From Streptomyces sp. NRRL B-1347 (GTDB taxonomy: Bacteria > Actinomycetota > Actinomycetes > Streptomycetales > Streptomycetaceae), in the NCBI RefSeq assembly GCF_000720325.1, contig NZ_JOJM01000003.1, forward strand, positions 434,001 to 498,000: a stretch of DNA of 64,000 nt, in the 5' to 3' direction. Within the stretch, counting starts at the first letter, position 1, and each line of letters opens with the position of its first letter. The notes under the pieces were generated by a model, which searched no databases, was not told the origin of the DNA, and saw only the letters and a list, made by a program, of their open reading frames with translations. The translations under genes were made by a program, and so were the position numbers. Shown here one piece after another: positions 55,354-64,000 of the stretch.

Positions 55354-56226
55354 GGGTGTTCTCCCTTACGGGGTGGGCGGATCTCTCTGACGGGCGGTCC
55401 GGGGCACCGCTGGGCGCACCGGTTCAAGGCCCCCGCACGAGGCCTGTTCAAGGGGGTGTGCTGCACAGCGCGGGCAGCACTCTGGTGTCAGCTCAGGAGC
55501 CGACCAGCGGTAACCGGCCCGATGGCCAGTGGAGTGGGGGTGGGGGGCTGGCGCCCAGCGCCGGTGGTGGCACCGGCTGAGGTGGGGGGAGGGGGGCGAC
55601 AGGTGTGAGGATCAACCCGCAGGCCGGATCCATTCCATCTGAGGACATTCTGTAGTCGATCCATTGCACGTGGCAACAGGTACTGGCGCGCCCCGGCGAG
55701 GCGGCCACCGAGCCGCCCATCGCTGCATCGCGATTGAAACCCGCAGCTCACACGGCAGTTCGCCATCCGCAACGCACGGGAGAAGCCCCCCATCCCGAGT
55801 AAAGAGACGGTCAATTCGTCCGAGTACCTGCACTCGGAAACTTGCTGTTCGTCCTACTGCCGCGCAGGCAGCGACCGCTCTCATCTGAGCCATGCCAGGC
55901 GCACATCCCGGCGCGGCCTCGATGAGGACGCTCCATGACAAGTGGTTCGCCGTCCCGCTCAACCGGTTCGTGGCGGAAGCCGACCTCCCGGCGCTGTTCG
56001 CTTCGCGTCAGACGCCGCACGGAGCCACGGCCCACCCGCGCCCAGCCCCCTGGCGGACGCGGGCCCGCCCTCGTCCATGCTCGCCGAGCCGGGGAAGCGC
56101 GCGTCACCACCGTGGCCGCGGCGGCCGGGGCCGTTGAAACCCGATCGCTCCGGGTGTACACCTTCGAGCGAAGCAAGCCCGTTCGCGCTCATTCGCGTAC
56201 AGAGCGTCTCCTTTACCGTCGGCCGT
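55354..56226. other. Long region without a supported gene
   Basis: 873 bases. A G-rich stretch at about 55530-55600 is followed by AT-richer sequence to 55680. A plus-strand frame at 55922 (MRTLHDKWFAVPLNRFVAEA) runs into arginine/proline-rich nonsense, so it may be a gene tail or chance. The promoter of the XRE/TPR gene at 56227 should lie in the last 100 bases. No repeat or RNA gene was recognised. Confidence 0.35.
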
Positions 56227-57507
56227 ATGGCCAGCACGCGCAATCAGGCGCTCGCCGACTGGATGACCGAACACATACTGACCGCGGGCGCGGTCGCCGC
56301 CCTGGTCAACGCCCAACTCTCCGCCCTCACCGGGCGACCCGGCACCGCCACCGATCGCACCATCCGCCGATGGCTCTCCGGCGAGGTGACCTGGCCGCAG
56401 GCCAACCAGCGCATGGCTCTGGCGCGGCTCACGGGCCTGCCCCTGCACACCCTGGGCTTCGCCCCCCGGCACCCCCGTCCGGACATCCCGGGCGCGGAGC
56501 GCACGGGAGCCCCGCGAAGAGGCATGCCTCTCTCCCCGGCACAGGACGTCGCCGCCCCCGTGTTCCGGGGGCCATCGGCCCGGGTGGGCCACAGCGATGT
56601 CGCCCGTCTGGCCACGAAGCTGACCGAGGTCGTGGACAGCGACCACCGGTACGGCGGAACCGAGGCCGTGGAGAACGGTGCCGCCGCACTCGTCCGGCAA
56701 GCCCTCGACCTCCAGCAGCGCGGCACCATGAGCACCCGCGTGCGGAACGACCTCTACGCCCTGGCCGCCGCGTTCGCGGCCAGCGCCCTGCACGCGGCCA
56801 CCGACGGACACCGCTTCCCCGCCGCACAGGAACACCTGCACCAGGCGGTGACCCTCGCCGGCCTGTCCACCGACTCGGCCGCGCAGTACCTCGCTTGGGG
56901 ACTGGCCGGCGGGCTCTACCGCCAACTCGGCCGGCACACCGACGCCCTCGCCGCCGCGGACGTCAGCCGCTCGCTCTCGATCAACCGCCGCGATGCGCTC
57001 TTCGCCTCACTCGCGTTCATGCAAACCGCCGTCCACCGTGGTGGCATGAGGGACGAAGCAGCTGCCTTGCGCAGCATCGGCCGGGCCCAGGACGCGCTCG
57101 GCCGCGCCGACCTCGCGCTGCCCCGGCCCCCCTGGATCCGCTTCTACGACCAGGCCGGGCTCGACCTCTTCGCCGTCACCACCCTGGTAACCCTTGAACG
57201 CTGGCCGGATGCCGAGGCGCGGGCGCACCATGCCCTCGCCCTCCTGCGCCATCGTCCCGCCCTGGCGCGCAACCGCCATCGCGGTGTGGTCCACCTCGCG
57301 CGCGCACAACTCGAACAAGGCGCCCTGGAACCGGCCGCCATCACCATCGCAACCATCCCGAGCGACGCCTGGCACGGACGCACCGGCCGACTCGTCACCG
57401 CCTTCACCGCACGCATGCGCACCCTCGCGCCCGACGCCCCCGAAACCGGGACATGGACCGCCTACGCGCGACACCACGGCATCACCGTGAAGCGGAAGGA
57501 CGGATGA
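56227..57507 (+). CDS. XRE/TPR-type regulator, copy 1
   Basis: 426 residues from an ATG at 56227. The N-terminal 75 residues are an HTH-like domain (NQALADWMTEHILTAGAVAAL, RTIRRWLSGEVTWPQ), followed by a linker and TPR-like helical repeats (ALYALAAAFAASALHAATDG-like, AQEHLHQAVTLAGLSTDSAAQ). It is closely similar in order and sequence to the partial gene at 63022. Such proteins in Streptomyces commonly partner with RsbW-like ATPases, and a broken one follows directly here. Confidence 0.8.
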   Translation: MASTRNQALADWMTEHILTAGAVAALVNAQLSALTGRPGTATDRTIRRWLSGEVTWPQANQRMALARLTGLPLHTLGFAPRHPRPDIPGAERTGAPRRGMPLSPAQDVAAPVFRGPSARVGHSDVARLATKLTEVVDSDHRYGGTEAVENGAAALVRQALDLQQRGTMSTRVRNDLYALAAAFAASALHAATDGHRFPAAQEHLHQAVTLAGLSTDSAAQYLAWGLAGGLYRQLGRHTDALAAADVSRSLSINRRDALFASLAFMQTAVHRGGMRDEAAALRSIGRAQDALGRADLALPRPPWIRFYDQAGLDLFAVTTLVTLERWPDAEARAHHALALLRHRPALARNRHRGVVHLARAQLEQGALEPAAITIATIPSDAWHGRTGRLVTAFTARMRTLAPDAPETGTWTAYARHHGITVKRKDG

Positions 57508-57675
57508 CCGGGGAGCGATGAGAGCGGGCGGACCCGTTTCGTCCGGGTGCGCGCACGCCGAAACCCCGAGTTCGGCCTAGCGCCACGAGGTCGACGGCCA
57601 GTAGTCCTTTAGCCATGCCACGTGCACACACTCCGCGGCACGCCGAGACAGCGTCACCGAGCCTGCGAGCGGCGG

Positions 57676-58245
57676 ATGAACGATCCGTCACCGCGGTGCG
57701 AACCAGCGTTGACGCTGGGCAGCCTGCTGTGCTTCTGCCAGGAGAGCACCCCTCTACCGCTGGGCGATGCCTCCTGCCGCCATGCACGGCTCGTACTGCG
57801 TCTCGCCCCCGAGGACCAGCACACCGTGGCGGGTGTCCCCCAACACCACGGCCGTCGCACGGATGCGGCGCACACTCGCCGGCGCCCTGCGCGCCTGGGG
57901 CCTTGCCCACTGGACGGACGACGTGGTCCTCGTGGCCACGGAACTCGTGACCAACACCCTTGTCCACGCGGCTCCTTGAGGTGAGACGGCCCTGCGTCAC
58001 GGTCACGGACTACTGCTCATCGAGGTCGCCGACGCCTCCGCGTCGCACCGGTCCGGGTGCGCGTACCGCGCGAATCCGGAGGGCGGGGCCTGATCCTCGT
58101 ACACGCCCTGTCCCGTCACCGGGGCTGGGCGCCGCATCGTCACGGCAAACAGGTCTGGGCACTCCTGTCCGCCCACGACACCGAACTCGCCTTCCACCAC
58201 AGGAACACAGCCCTGCACTCCGCCCAGCAGGCCGGTGCGGGGTGA
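57676..58245 (+). pseudogene. Broken RsbW-like ATPase gene, paralogue of 59461-60390
   Basis: The sequence follows the intact paralogue at 59461 step by step but in shifting frames: NDPSPRCEPALTLGSL, DASCRHARLVLRLAPEDQHT, then VARMRRTLAGALRAWGLAHW and VLVATELVTNTLVH, then GHGLLLIEVADAS, then SGGRGLILVHALSRHRGWAP and KQVWALLSAHDTEL before a stop. At least three frameshifts and a missing patch after TLVH. The C-terminal domain of the paralogue is gone. Confidence 0.8.
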
Positions 58246-58411
58246 TCGGGGTGGTCAGGATGCGCATGGGCCTGAGCGGGAAGTTCCGAAGAAGGATCGG
58301 CGGAGGGCGTAACCGATGGTCGCATCGTGCGGTTACCTGACTGAACATACGGAAGAACATATTCCACTTTCTGGCTTCGTCCTCCATCACATCGCTCTCG
58401 TAAGGGAATTC

Positions 58412-58705
58412 ATGAACTCCAACCTGACCAAGCGCCTGGCCACCGTTGTGGGCGCTGCCGCCCTCGTCGCGGGCGGCGCGGTCATCACGGCCCCGGCCGC
58501 ACAGGCCGACGGGGACGCCTGCGCGCAGTACCTCGCCAACGAGCCCAACAACCGCACCACCATCGACGGCAACATTGCTTGCGGGGTCGGCGGGCTCAAG
58601 GTCCCAGCGGTGAGCCCCCTCACGTGCGAGACGCTCCTGCAGCACATCTCCCAGGTGCCGTCCTACACGGCCGAGCTCGCGTGCTACGGGGCCACGGACC
58701 TGTAA
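58412..58705 (+). CDS. Small secreted Cys-containing protein
   Basis: 97 residues from an ATG at 58412 with AAGGGA upstream. Signal peptide MNSNLTKRLATVVGAAALVA... ending AAQAD. The mature 65 residues contain four cysteines (DACAQYL, NIACGVGG, LTCETLL, LACYGAT), suitable for two disulfides. Not recognised; the size and Cys content resemble small exported peptides of streptomycetes such as chaplin-like or inhibitor-like proteins, but no family motif is present. Confidence 0.7.
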   Translation: MNSNLTKRLATVVGAAALVAGGAVITAPAAQADGDACAQYLANEPNNRTTIDGNIACGVGGLKVPAVSPLTCETLLQHISQVPSYTAELACYGATDL

Positions 58706-58738
58706 CCCCGTCGGCACCCGGGACATGCCCTTGCCCAA

Positions 58739-58790
58739 GGTGATCCGCCTCGTTCCTCGCAGGTGATCTGCTCCGCTCCTGGCAGGTGAT
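58739..58790. repeat. Three short direct repeats
   Basis: AGGTGATC occurs three times at about 22-base spacing, each followed by YGC and a CTCSTSGC-like spacer. The repeat lies 35 bases after the small secreted gene. It may be a binding array or simply a local duplication. Confidence 0.45.
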
Positions 58791-58890
58791 CCGCTGCCGG
58801 AACGGGACGGTCCAGCCGACCGGGTCGGTGAAGGCGTGCTCCGCAGTCGTCCGAAGCTCCCACTGGCGACATGGTGTGTGACGATGCCGC

Positions 58891-58920
58891 AGGCTCTGTC
58901 CGGATCTCCGGACAGAGCCT
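58891..58920. terminator. 30-bp palindrome
   Basis: AGGCTCTGTCCGGA and its complement with only TC between, 185 bases downstream of the small secreted gene. Stem strength suits a terminator, though distance and lack of a T tract make an operator equally possible. Confidence 0.5.
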
Positions 58921-59460
58921 GCGCGCGTGACTGCGCCACCCGGTCGGTGACGGGGCGGATAGGCCCTCCGCCTGATGCTCGATAGGGAAAACGATAATCC
59001 GCACTGCGGTTCTCCCCGGGGAGAGCCCCTGGATACGCCGGTTTCCGAAGCGGACGCGAAACGTTCATGCGCGCCAAGGGCGGCAGCTGAGTGCGGTCGG
59101 CGACGGCCGCGTAGAGAGCCGACAAGATGTCCGGTTGCTCGCAGCCGGACAGCCCTGACTTCGTCCTACCGATCACCATCTCCAACGTGCTCTTCTAGCC
59201 ACTGCTCACCCACCGCAAGCAGGCCACGGGAACACCTGACGGACACTCAGTGGACTCCCGGGGCCACCCCCACTGCGAGAGCGGAACAACGATGAACGAC
59301 ACCAGCCCCTCACTCACGGGACTGCCGGTGAACCAGCGCATCGCGAAGGACCTCACCCGCCGATCGGACGGCCCCGTAGATCTCGGCGCGCCGAGATCGG
59401 GCCTGCGCACACGCGCTCATCATGCCGACGAGGCCATCGACCGACCAGTGAGGGTTGCAC
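58921..59460. other. Region without a convincing gene
   Basis: 540 bases. A plus-strand frame from 59292 (MNDTSPSLTGLPVNQRIAKD) runs past the start of the ATPase gene in another frame; composition is plausible but there is no clear ribosome site or family. Probable promoter region of the gene at 59461. Confidence 0.35.
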
Positions 59461-60390
59461 ATGACCATGACCGATCCATCACACCAGTGCGGACCGGCAC
59501 TGGCGCTGCGCAGTGAACAGGGCCACGGCCGGGAGGACAGTCCGTCGTCGTCGGCTTCGCCCGGCTGTCGCGACGCGCGGCTCGTCCTGCGCCTCGACTC
59601 AGCGCATCAGCTCGCCATGGACGGCGTCCCCCACCTCGCGGCCGTCTCAGGCCTGCGGCACGCCTTCACCGATGCCCTGCGCACATGGGGAGTGGCCCAG
59701 ATGGTCGACGACGTAGGCCTGGTCGTCACGGAACTCGTGACCAACGCCCTCATCCACGGGACTGCCTGCGACGGGGCGGTGCTCAGCCACGGCCACGGCC
59801 TCCTGCTCGTCGAGGTCGCCGACACCTCTGCCGTCGCGCCCGTCCAGGTACGCGTGCCGAGCGGGTCCGGGGGGCGCGGACTGGCCCTCGTGGGAACCCT
59901 GTCCCAGGACTGGGGCTGGACGCTGCATCGTCACGGCAAACGCGTCTGGGCCCTCCTGGCCGTCCACGGCACCGAACACGCCGGGAGCCACATGGATACG
60001 GCCCGGCGCCCCGCCCACCAGACCGTGGCCGACGCGCTGCCCGCCGACCGCGGCCTGGCCGCCACCATCGACTGCGTGCTGGACGTGTGGAACCCGCGGC
60101 GCCCAGGGTCCTTGCCTCGCGTCGCCGACGCCCAGCGCGTAGCGGCCCTCCTCGGCAGCCACCTTCAGCTCCTGATCATGGACACTAGACGCCGCGCGAA
60201 CCGGCTCCCCAGGGTGTCGTCGGCCCGTGACGTCGCCGAGCAGACCGTCAACGAGGCCCGGCGCCGCATGAGTTGGTCACCCGGTACGGATCTGCTGGCC
60301 ACCGTGGGTCATGCCCAGCGCCTGGCTCGTTCCGTCCGCGCTCTGCTGCTCGTCCGGCATACCGTCGACGAGGCCATGGGGTGGCAGTGA
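59461..60390 (+). CDS. RsbW-like ATP-binding protein (anti-sigma-type), intact copy
   Basis: 309 residues from an ATG at 59461 (a TTG at 59455 is also in frame). The HATPase_c domain spans about 40-170: DDVGLVVTELVTNALIHG is the N box, followed by HGLLLVEVADTSAV and SGGRGLALVGTLSQDWGW (G boxes). A C-terminal helical domain of 130 residues follows (DRGLAATIDCVLDVWNPRRP, SARDVAEQTVNEARRRM), unusual for simple anti-sigma factors. It probably binds a sigma factor or a regulator such as the XRE/TPR proteins nearby. Confidence 0.85.
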   Translation: MTMTDPSHQCGPALALRSEQGHGREDSPSSSASPGCRDARLVLRLDSAHQLAMDGVPHLAAVSGLRHAFTDALRTWGVAQMVDDVGLVVTELVTNALIHGTACDGAVLSHGHGLLLVEVADTSAVAPVQVRVPSGSGGRGLALVGTLSQDWGWTLHRHGKRVWALLAVHGTEHAGSHMDTARRPAHQTVADALPADRGLAATIDCVLDVWNPRRPGSLPRVADAQRVAALLGSHLQLLIMDTRRRANRLPRVSSARDVAEQTVNEARRRMSWSPGTDLLATVGHAQRLARSVRALLLVRHTVDEAMGWQ

Positions 60391-60506
60391 CCCGTCCCAG
60401 TGGCGGCGTCACACCGCGGCCAGCCGCGCCCAGACATGGGAAAACGGCATAAAAGGCGGGAATCCTGTCATTGCGGTCATGCGCGCGGGTGCGCACACTG
60501 GGGTGT

Positions 60507-61472
60507 GTGAGAACCCGGAGTGTGCTCTTCGTGCTCTACGACGGTATGGACTCGCTGGACGTGGCCGGCCCCATGGACGTGTTCACCGGGGCCAATGCTT
60601 ACGCGGCCCGCAGGTCACCGGGGGCGGCGCCCTATGCGCTGACCACGGCGGCCTGCGGTGGCGCGCCGGTGCGCGCGTCCAGCGGCATGACCGTCGTACC
60701 GGACGCGGACCTCAATGCCGTCGGCGCACCGCACACGCTCCTCGTGCCCGGCCTTGAGACCGGTCCCCAGGGCGACTTCGTGCGGCCGGACGTCGTGACC
60801 TGGCTCAAGCGACACGCACCACGATCAGAACGGATCGTCTCCGTCTGCACCGGGGCCTTCCAACTGGCGGAAGCCGGGCTGCTGAGCGGTCACCGGGTGA
60901 CGACGCATTGGAGCGCGGCGGAGAAGCTGACCCGGGCATACCCCCGAGTGGAGGTGGACCCCGACCCCATCTTCATCAGGGACGGCAAGGTGTCCACGTC
61001 CGGAGGCGTCACCAGCGGCATCGACCTGGCCCTGGCCCTCGTCGAGGAGGACCTCGGGCGCGACGCGTCCTTGACGGTCGCCCGTCACCTCGTGGTCTTT
61101 CTCCGCCGTCCCGGCAATCAGCGGCAGTTCAGCACGCAACTGCGCGCCCAGGTCGCTCACCGGTCACCCCTGCGCGACGTGCAGCAGCGGATCACCGACC
61201 ACCCTGACGCCGATCTCTCCGTGAAGGCACTCGCCCAGCGGGCCAGTCTCTCGCCCCGACAGTTCAACCGGGCCTTCACCGCTGAAACCGGAATGCCGCC
61301 AGGACGCTACGTGGAACAGGCCCGTCTTGAGACCGCACGCCGCCTCCTCGAGGACCACCGCGACAGCATCAATCAGGTCGCCGAGAGCAGTGGGTTCACC
61401 CCCGAGGCCCTGCGCCGCGTCTTCCACCGCAACCTGGGCCTCTCCCCCACCGAGTACCGAGACCGCTTCTGA
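60507..61472 (+). CDS. GlxA-type AraC-family regulator, second copy
   Basis: About 321 residues from a GTG at 60507 (an ATG at 60471 is possible). The DJ-1/PfpI domain (VLFVLYDGMDSLDVAGPMDV) has VSVCTGAFQLAEAGLLSGHR with the cysteine, and the AraC double HTH is complete (VKALAQRASLSPRQFNRAFT, QVAESSGFTPEALRRVFHRN). Similar over its whole length to 41922-42962. It is followed by a convergent P450 gene. Confidence 0.85.
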   Translation: MRTRSVLFVLYDGMDSLDVAGPMDVFTGANAYAARRSPGAAPYALTTAACGGAPVRASSGMTVVPDADLNAVGAPHTLLVPGLETGPQGDFVRPDVVTWLKRHAPRSERIVSVCTGAFQLAEAGLLSGHRVTTHWSAAEKLTRAYPRVEVDPDPIFIRDGKVSTSGGVTSGIDLALALVEEDLGRDASLTVARHLVVFLRRPGNQRQFSTQLRAQVAHRSPLRDVQQRITDHPDADLSVKALAQRASLSPRQFNRAFTAETGMPPGRYVEQARLETARRLLEDHRDSINQVAESSGFTPEALRRVFHRNLGLSPTEYRDRF

Positions 61473-61512
61473 CCGGCCCCTCGCAACGACTGCGACGGCG
61501 TCTTCGTCGGCG

Positions 61513-62880
61513 TCAGCGGCTTCCGTCGACCCCTCGCACGGTGGCATGCACCGGCTCGGCCGGCTGCATGAGCAGTCCTGTCATCAAGGCTGGGGCGCCG
61601 GGCGCGCAATCCAGCACGAAGCGCTGCGTCAGGGTGGCGACCACGAGTACCGCCTCGACCAGGGCGAACCGCGCCCCGAGGCAGGTACGTCGACCTCCCC
61701 CGAAGGGGAACCACGTGTGGTCGGGCACCACGTCCGGGGCGTCAGCGGCCCAGCGCTGCGGGCGGAAGACCGTCGGGGCGGGGAACCAGCGCGGGTCCCG
61801 GTGGGTGGACCACTGACTGCACCAGACCAAGGTCCCCGCCCTGATCGCTCTCCCACCCAGCGTCGCTCCCGGCCGTGCGGTCGCGATCAGCGCCCAGGCA
61901 GGCGGGTACAGGCGCAGCGCCTCCTTGACGACGCACTGAGTCCACGTCAGCCGGTCGTAGTCGTCGGCGGTCGGGAGACGGCCTCCGAGAACCCTACTCA
62001 GCTCCTCAATGAGCTCGGCCCTGCTGCTCGGGGATGTCGACAGGAGATACCAGACCCAGGTCAGTGCGATGGACGTGGTCTCGTGCCCGGCGATCCACAG
62101 TGTCATGGCCTCGTCCCGCACCTCCTTGGCCGTCAGGTGCCGCCCCTGGTCGTCCCGGGCCGCGAGCAGCCTGTCCAGCAGGTCCTCGCCCGTGTGCGCG
62201 CTGTGCGCGTCGGCACGCCGCGCGCTGATCAGCCGGTGGATCTCGGCGTCGAGGATCGCCCCGGCGCGCAGCAGACGACGACGGCCAGGGGTGCGGGCCC
62301 AGGACGGCAGGTGCAGGCCGATGCCCCTGGCTTCGACACTGATCTCCCGCTGGGCCACCGTCATCGCGTCGCCCAGCGCACGGACGTTGGCACCGAGGTC
62401 GTTGCCGAACAGCGTACGGAGGATGATGCGCTGGGTCAGTTCGGTCATCTCTCTGTGCACGTCGACGCGTTCACCGTCCTGCCATCGGTCGGTGAGCGCC
62501 GTGCTGCACTCGACCATGTTCGCCGCGTACGCACGCACCTGGCGGGGACGGACGACCGGCTGGACCAGGCCGCGCTTGCGCCGCCAGTCCTCTCCCCGGC
62601 TCATCAGGACGCTGTCGCCAGCGATTTGCTTGAACGACCAGCTGATGGGGCGGACGTCGTAGCACTGCTCGACACCGCTGATCACCTCCGCGATGAGTTC
62701 GGGGTGGGACACGAGCATGCAGCGCTTCGGTCCGAGCGACCACGTCACCCAGTCTCCGAAGTCCTCGCGCAGCCGGACGAAGAAGGCGAGCGGATCCCTG
62801 CCGAACGCCCGCAGGTTGCCCAGCAGCGGCAGGCCGCGCGGGCCGGGAACAGGGCGGAAGGGCAGAGCGGCGGAAGTCAA
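61513..62880 (-). CDS. Cytochrome P450 with a CYP4/CYP102-like pattern
   Basis: 455 residues from a TTG at 62880 after GGAAGGGACC; the frame is open far upstream but the FRPVPGPRGLPLLGNL entry should be near the N-terminus. The I-helix is IAGHETTSIALTW, ExxR is EALRLYPP and the heme loop is FPFGGGRRTCLGARFALVE with Cys near 399. This resembles the fatty-acid or terpene-oxidising CYP4/102/110 type rather than typical streptomycete CYP105. Convergent with the GlxA-type regulator and separated from the second XRE/TPR gene by 140 bases. Confidence 0.88.
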   Translation of the reverse strand: MTSAALPFRPVPGPRGLPLLGNLRAFGRDPLAFFVRLREDFGDWVTWSLGPKRCMLVSHPELIAEVISGVEQCYDVRPISWSFKQIAGDSVLMSRGEDWRRKRGLVQPVVRPRQVRAYAANMVECSTALTDRWQDGERVDVHREMTELTQRIILRTLFGNDLGANVRALGDAMTVAQREISVEARGIGLHLPSWARTPGRRRLLRAGAILDAEIHRLISARRADAHSAHTGEDLLDRLLAARDDQGRHLTAKEVRDEAMTLWIAGHETTSIALTWVWYLLSTSPSSRAELIEELSRVLGGRLPTADDYDRLTWTQCVVKEALRLYPPAWALIATARPGATLGGRAIRAGTLVWCSQWSTHRDPRWFPAPTVFRPQRWAADAPDVVPDHTWFPFGGGRRTCLGARFALVEAVLVVATLTQRFVLDCAPGAPALMTGLLMQPAEPVHATVRGVDGSR

Positions 62881-63021
62881 CGAAGGTCCCTTCCTACTGG
62901 CCAAGGCGCTGGCAGCAGCAGAGCACGGATCCGCCGGCAGACCTTCCGTAACCCTTGGTAATGCCTCGGTTGAGGGGTGCCGTCCCCGTGCGTGGGGCTG
63001 AAGTCCGCCTACCGTCGTCCC

Positions 63022-64000
63022 ATGGCACGCACGCGCAATCAGGCGCTCGCCGACTGGATGGCCGAACAGGGAATGACGGAGGAGGAGTTCGCCGAACGGT
63101 TCAACGGCCAGGTGGCCGAGCTCACCGGACGCTCCGGCAACGCCACCTGCCGTACGGTCCGGCGGTGGCTCTCCGGCGAGGTGACGTGGCCTCAGGCGAA
63201 GCAGCGAGCAGCTCTGGCACGACTGACCGGGCGCACCGCGGAAGCCCTCGGGTTCGCGCCGCGAAGCGCCTCCCCGGCCTCGGCCCCGGGCCTGGACCTC
63301 GACTCGGACTCGGGCTCGGGGTCGGGGTCGGGGTCGGGGTCGAACGAGGCATCGCGGCAGGCGCCCGAGCGGCACCTCAAGTCCCTCACGACCGCTACGG
63401 GAACCGCGCTGACCACCACGGGAACCGCGGCGCCCCCCACGTCCCGAGGGCCGAACTCACGAGTCGGCGTAAGCGACGTCGAGCGCCTCACCGCGGCACT
63501 GGCCGACCTCGTATCCGCCGACGACCGGCACGGCGGCACCACCGAGGTGGAGACACGCGCCTTGTGCCTGGCGCAGGAGGCGCTCGACCTCCAACAGTGC
63601 GGCAGCGCGAGCACCCGCGTACGCAACATGCTCTACTCGCTTGCCGCCGCGGCCACTTGCTCGGCCCTGTGGGCCGCCACCGAGGGCCACCGGCTCGACG
63701 CCGCTCAGCGGCATCTGCAGCAGTCCGTGGTCCTCGCCGGGCTGTCCACCGATACGGCGGTGCAGTTCCGCGTCTGGGGACACGCGTCGGTGCTGTACCG
63801 CAGGCTCGGCCGGCTCACCGACGCACTTGCCGCGGCCGACGCGGGCCGCTCGGTCGGCATCGTCCGCAATGACCCGGTCTACGCCTCGCTCGGACTCGCC
63901 CACACCGCCGTCCACCAAGGCCTCTTCGGCGACCGCACCGCTGTCCAGCGCAGCCTCGGCCACGCCCAGGACGCCCTGTGCCGAGCCGACCTCGCCCTGC
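63022..64000 (+). CDS. XRE/TPR-type regulator, copy 2 (partial, runs off the window)
   Basis: At least 326 residues from an ATG at 63022; the 3' end lies beyond the window. It follows copy 1 (56227) closely: NQALADWMAEQGMTEEEFAE, RTVRRWLSGEVTWPQAKQRA, then after a linker STRVRNMLYSLAAAATCSA and LQQSVVLAGLSTDTAVQFRV. The linker differs by an inserted Ser-Gly repeat. The HTH should bind DNA and the TPR-like part a partner or ligand. Confidence 0.8.
   Translation, partial: MARTRNQALADWMAEQGMTEEEFAERFNGQVAELTGRSGNATCRTVRRWLSGEVTWPQAKQRAALARLTGRTAEALGFAPRSASPASAPGLDLDSDSGSGSGSGSGSNEASRQAPERHLKSLTTATGTALTTTGTAAPPTSRGPNSRVGVSDVERLTAALADLVSADDRHGGTTEVETRALCLAQEALDLQQCGSASTRVRNMLYSLAAAATCSALWAATEGHRLDAAQRHLQQSVVLAGLSTDTAVQFRVWGHASVLYRRLGRLTDALAAADAGRSVGIVRNDPVYASLGLAHTAVHQGLFGDRTAVQRSLGHAQDALCRADLAL
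63304..63342 (+). repeat. Hexanucleotide repeat coding for a Ser-Gly linker
   Basis: Four exact TCGGGG units (63316-63339), preceded by two imperfect ones, encode alternating Ser and Gly in the linker between the HTH and helical-repeat domains of the regulator at 63022. Six-base units keep the frame, so the linker can lengthen or shorten by slippage. Confidence 0.8.

Overview
The DNA is very GC-rich, almost every third codon position is G or C, starts are often GTG or TTG, and the gene families (XRE/TPR regulators, RsbW-like ATPases, BTAD regulators, Tad pilus genes, many P450s) are those of Streptomyces or a close actinomycete. The window looks like accessory chromosome, perhaps an arm region: few core genes, many regulators and secreted proteins, and several patches of broken genes and insertion-sequence remnants.

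Layout. 0-1.5 kb: one unassigned gene. 1.5-8.0 kb: a tightly coupled minus-strand operon (Asp/Asn-hydroxylase-like protein, nucleotidyltransferase, LOG family protein, orotate-PRTase-like protein, HAD phosphatase, then alanyl-tRNA synthetase behind a strongly structured leader). An XRE/TPR regulator and an ASCH protein diverge from it (8.4-10.3 kb). 10.3-11.0 kb: IS5 fragment joined to a truncated WD40 gene. 11.1-21.8 kb: a minus-strand Tad/Flp pilus-type operon ending in a membrane LysM-BTAD regulator. 22-25.5 kb: a P450 with a tandem HxlR regulator, then a second HxlR gene. 25.8-33 kb: a TPR-like gene, then decaying genes (amino-acid permease, DUF3592, phosphotransferase), a secreted/cytosolic pair, and remnants of IS30, IS110 and IS5. 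33.3-34.3 kb: a small membrane protein and a bacteriocin-like secreted protein. 34.7-41.3 kb: nucleoside hydrolase, LuxR-type regulator, a LacI-HAD-P450 operon and an MFS exporter.

42-48 kb is the most striking part: a glycocin (glycosylated bacteriocin) locus. A 64-residue precursor whose core closely resembles sublancin is followed by a C39-peptidase ABC transporter (SunT type) and a SunS-type glycosyltransferase. The core keeps the outer disulfide pair and the central glycosylated-type Cys, but both Cys of the inner disulfide are gone. An intact IS630-family element sits exactly in the TA of the precursor's ancestral TAG stop codon, so the element now supplies one extra Tyr and a new TGA stop. 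No dedicated thiol oxidoreductase or immunity gene is obvious.

48-50.7 kb: an atypical response regulator, two small proteins and a nuclease-like protein. 50.9 kb: a 5' half tRNA-Arg remnant, possibly an old integration site. 51.5-55.4 kb: lipoprotein, I36-type protease inhibitor, and remnants of IS5, LuxR and MFS genes. 56.2-64 kb: a regulatory module present twice (XRE/TPR regulator plus RsbW-like ATPase, one ATPase copy broken), with a small secreted Cys protein, a GlxA-type regulator and a P450.
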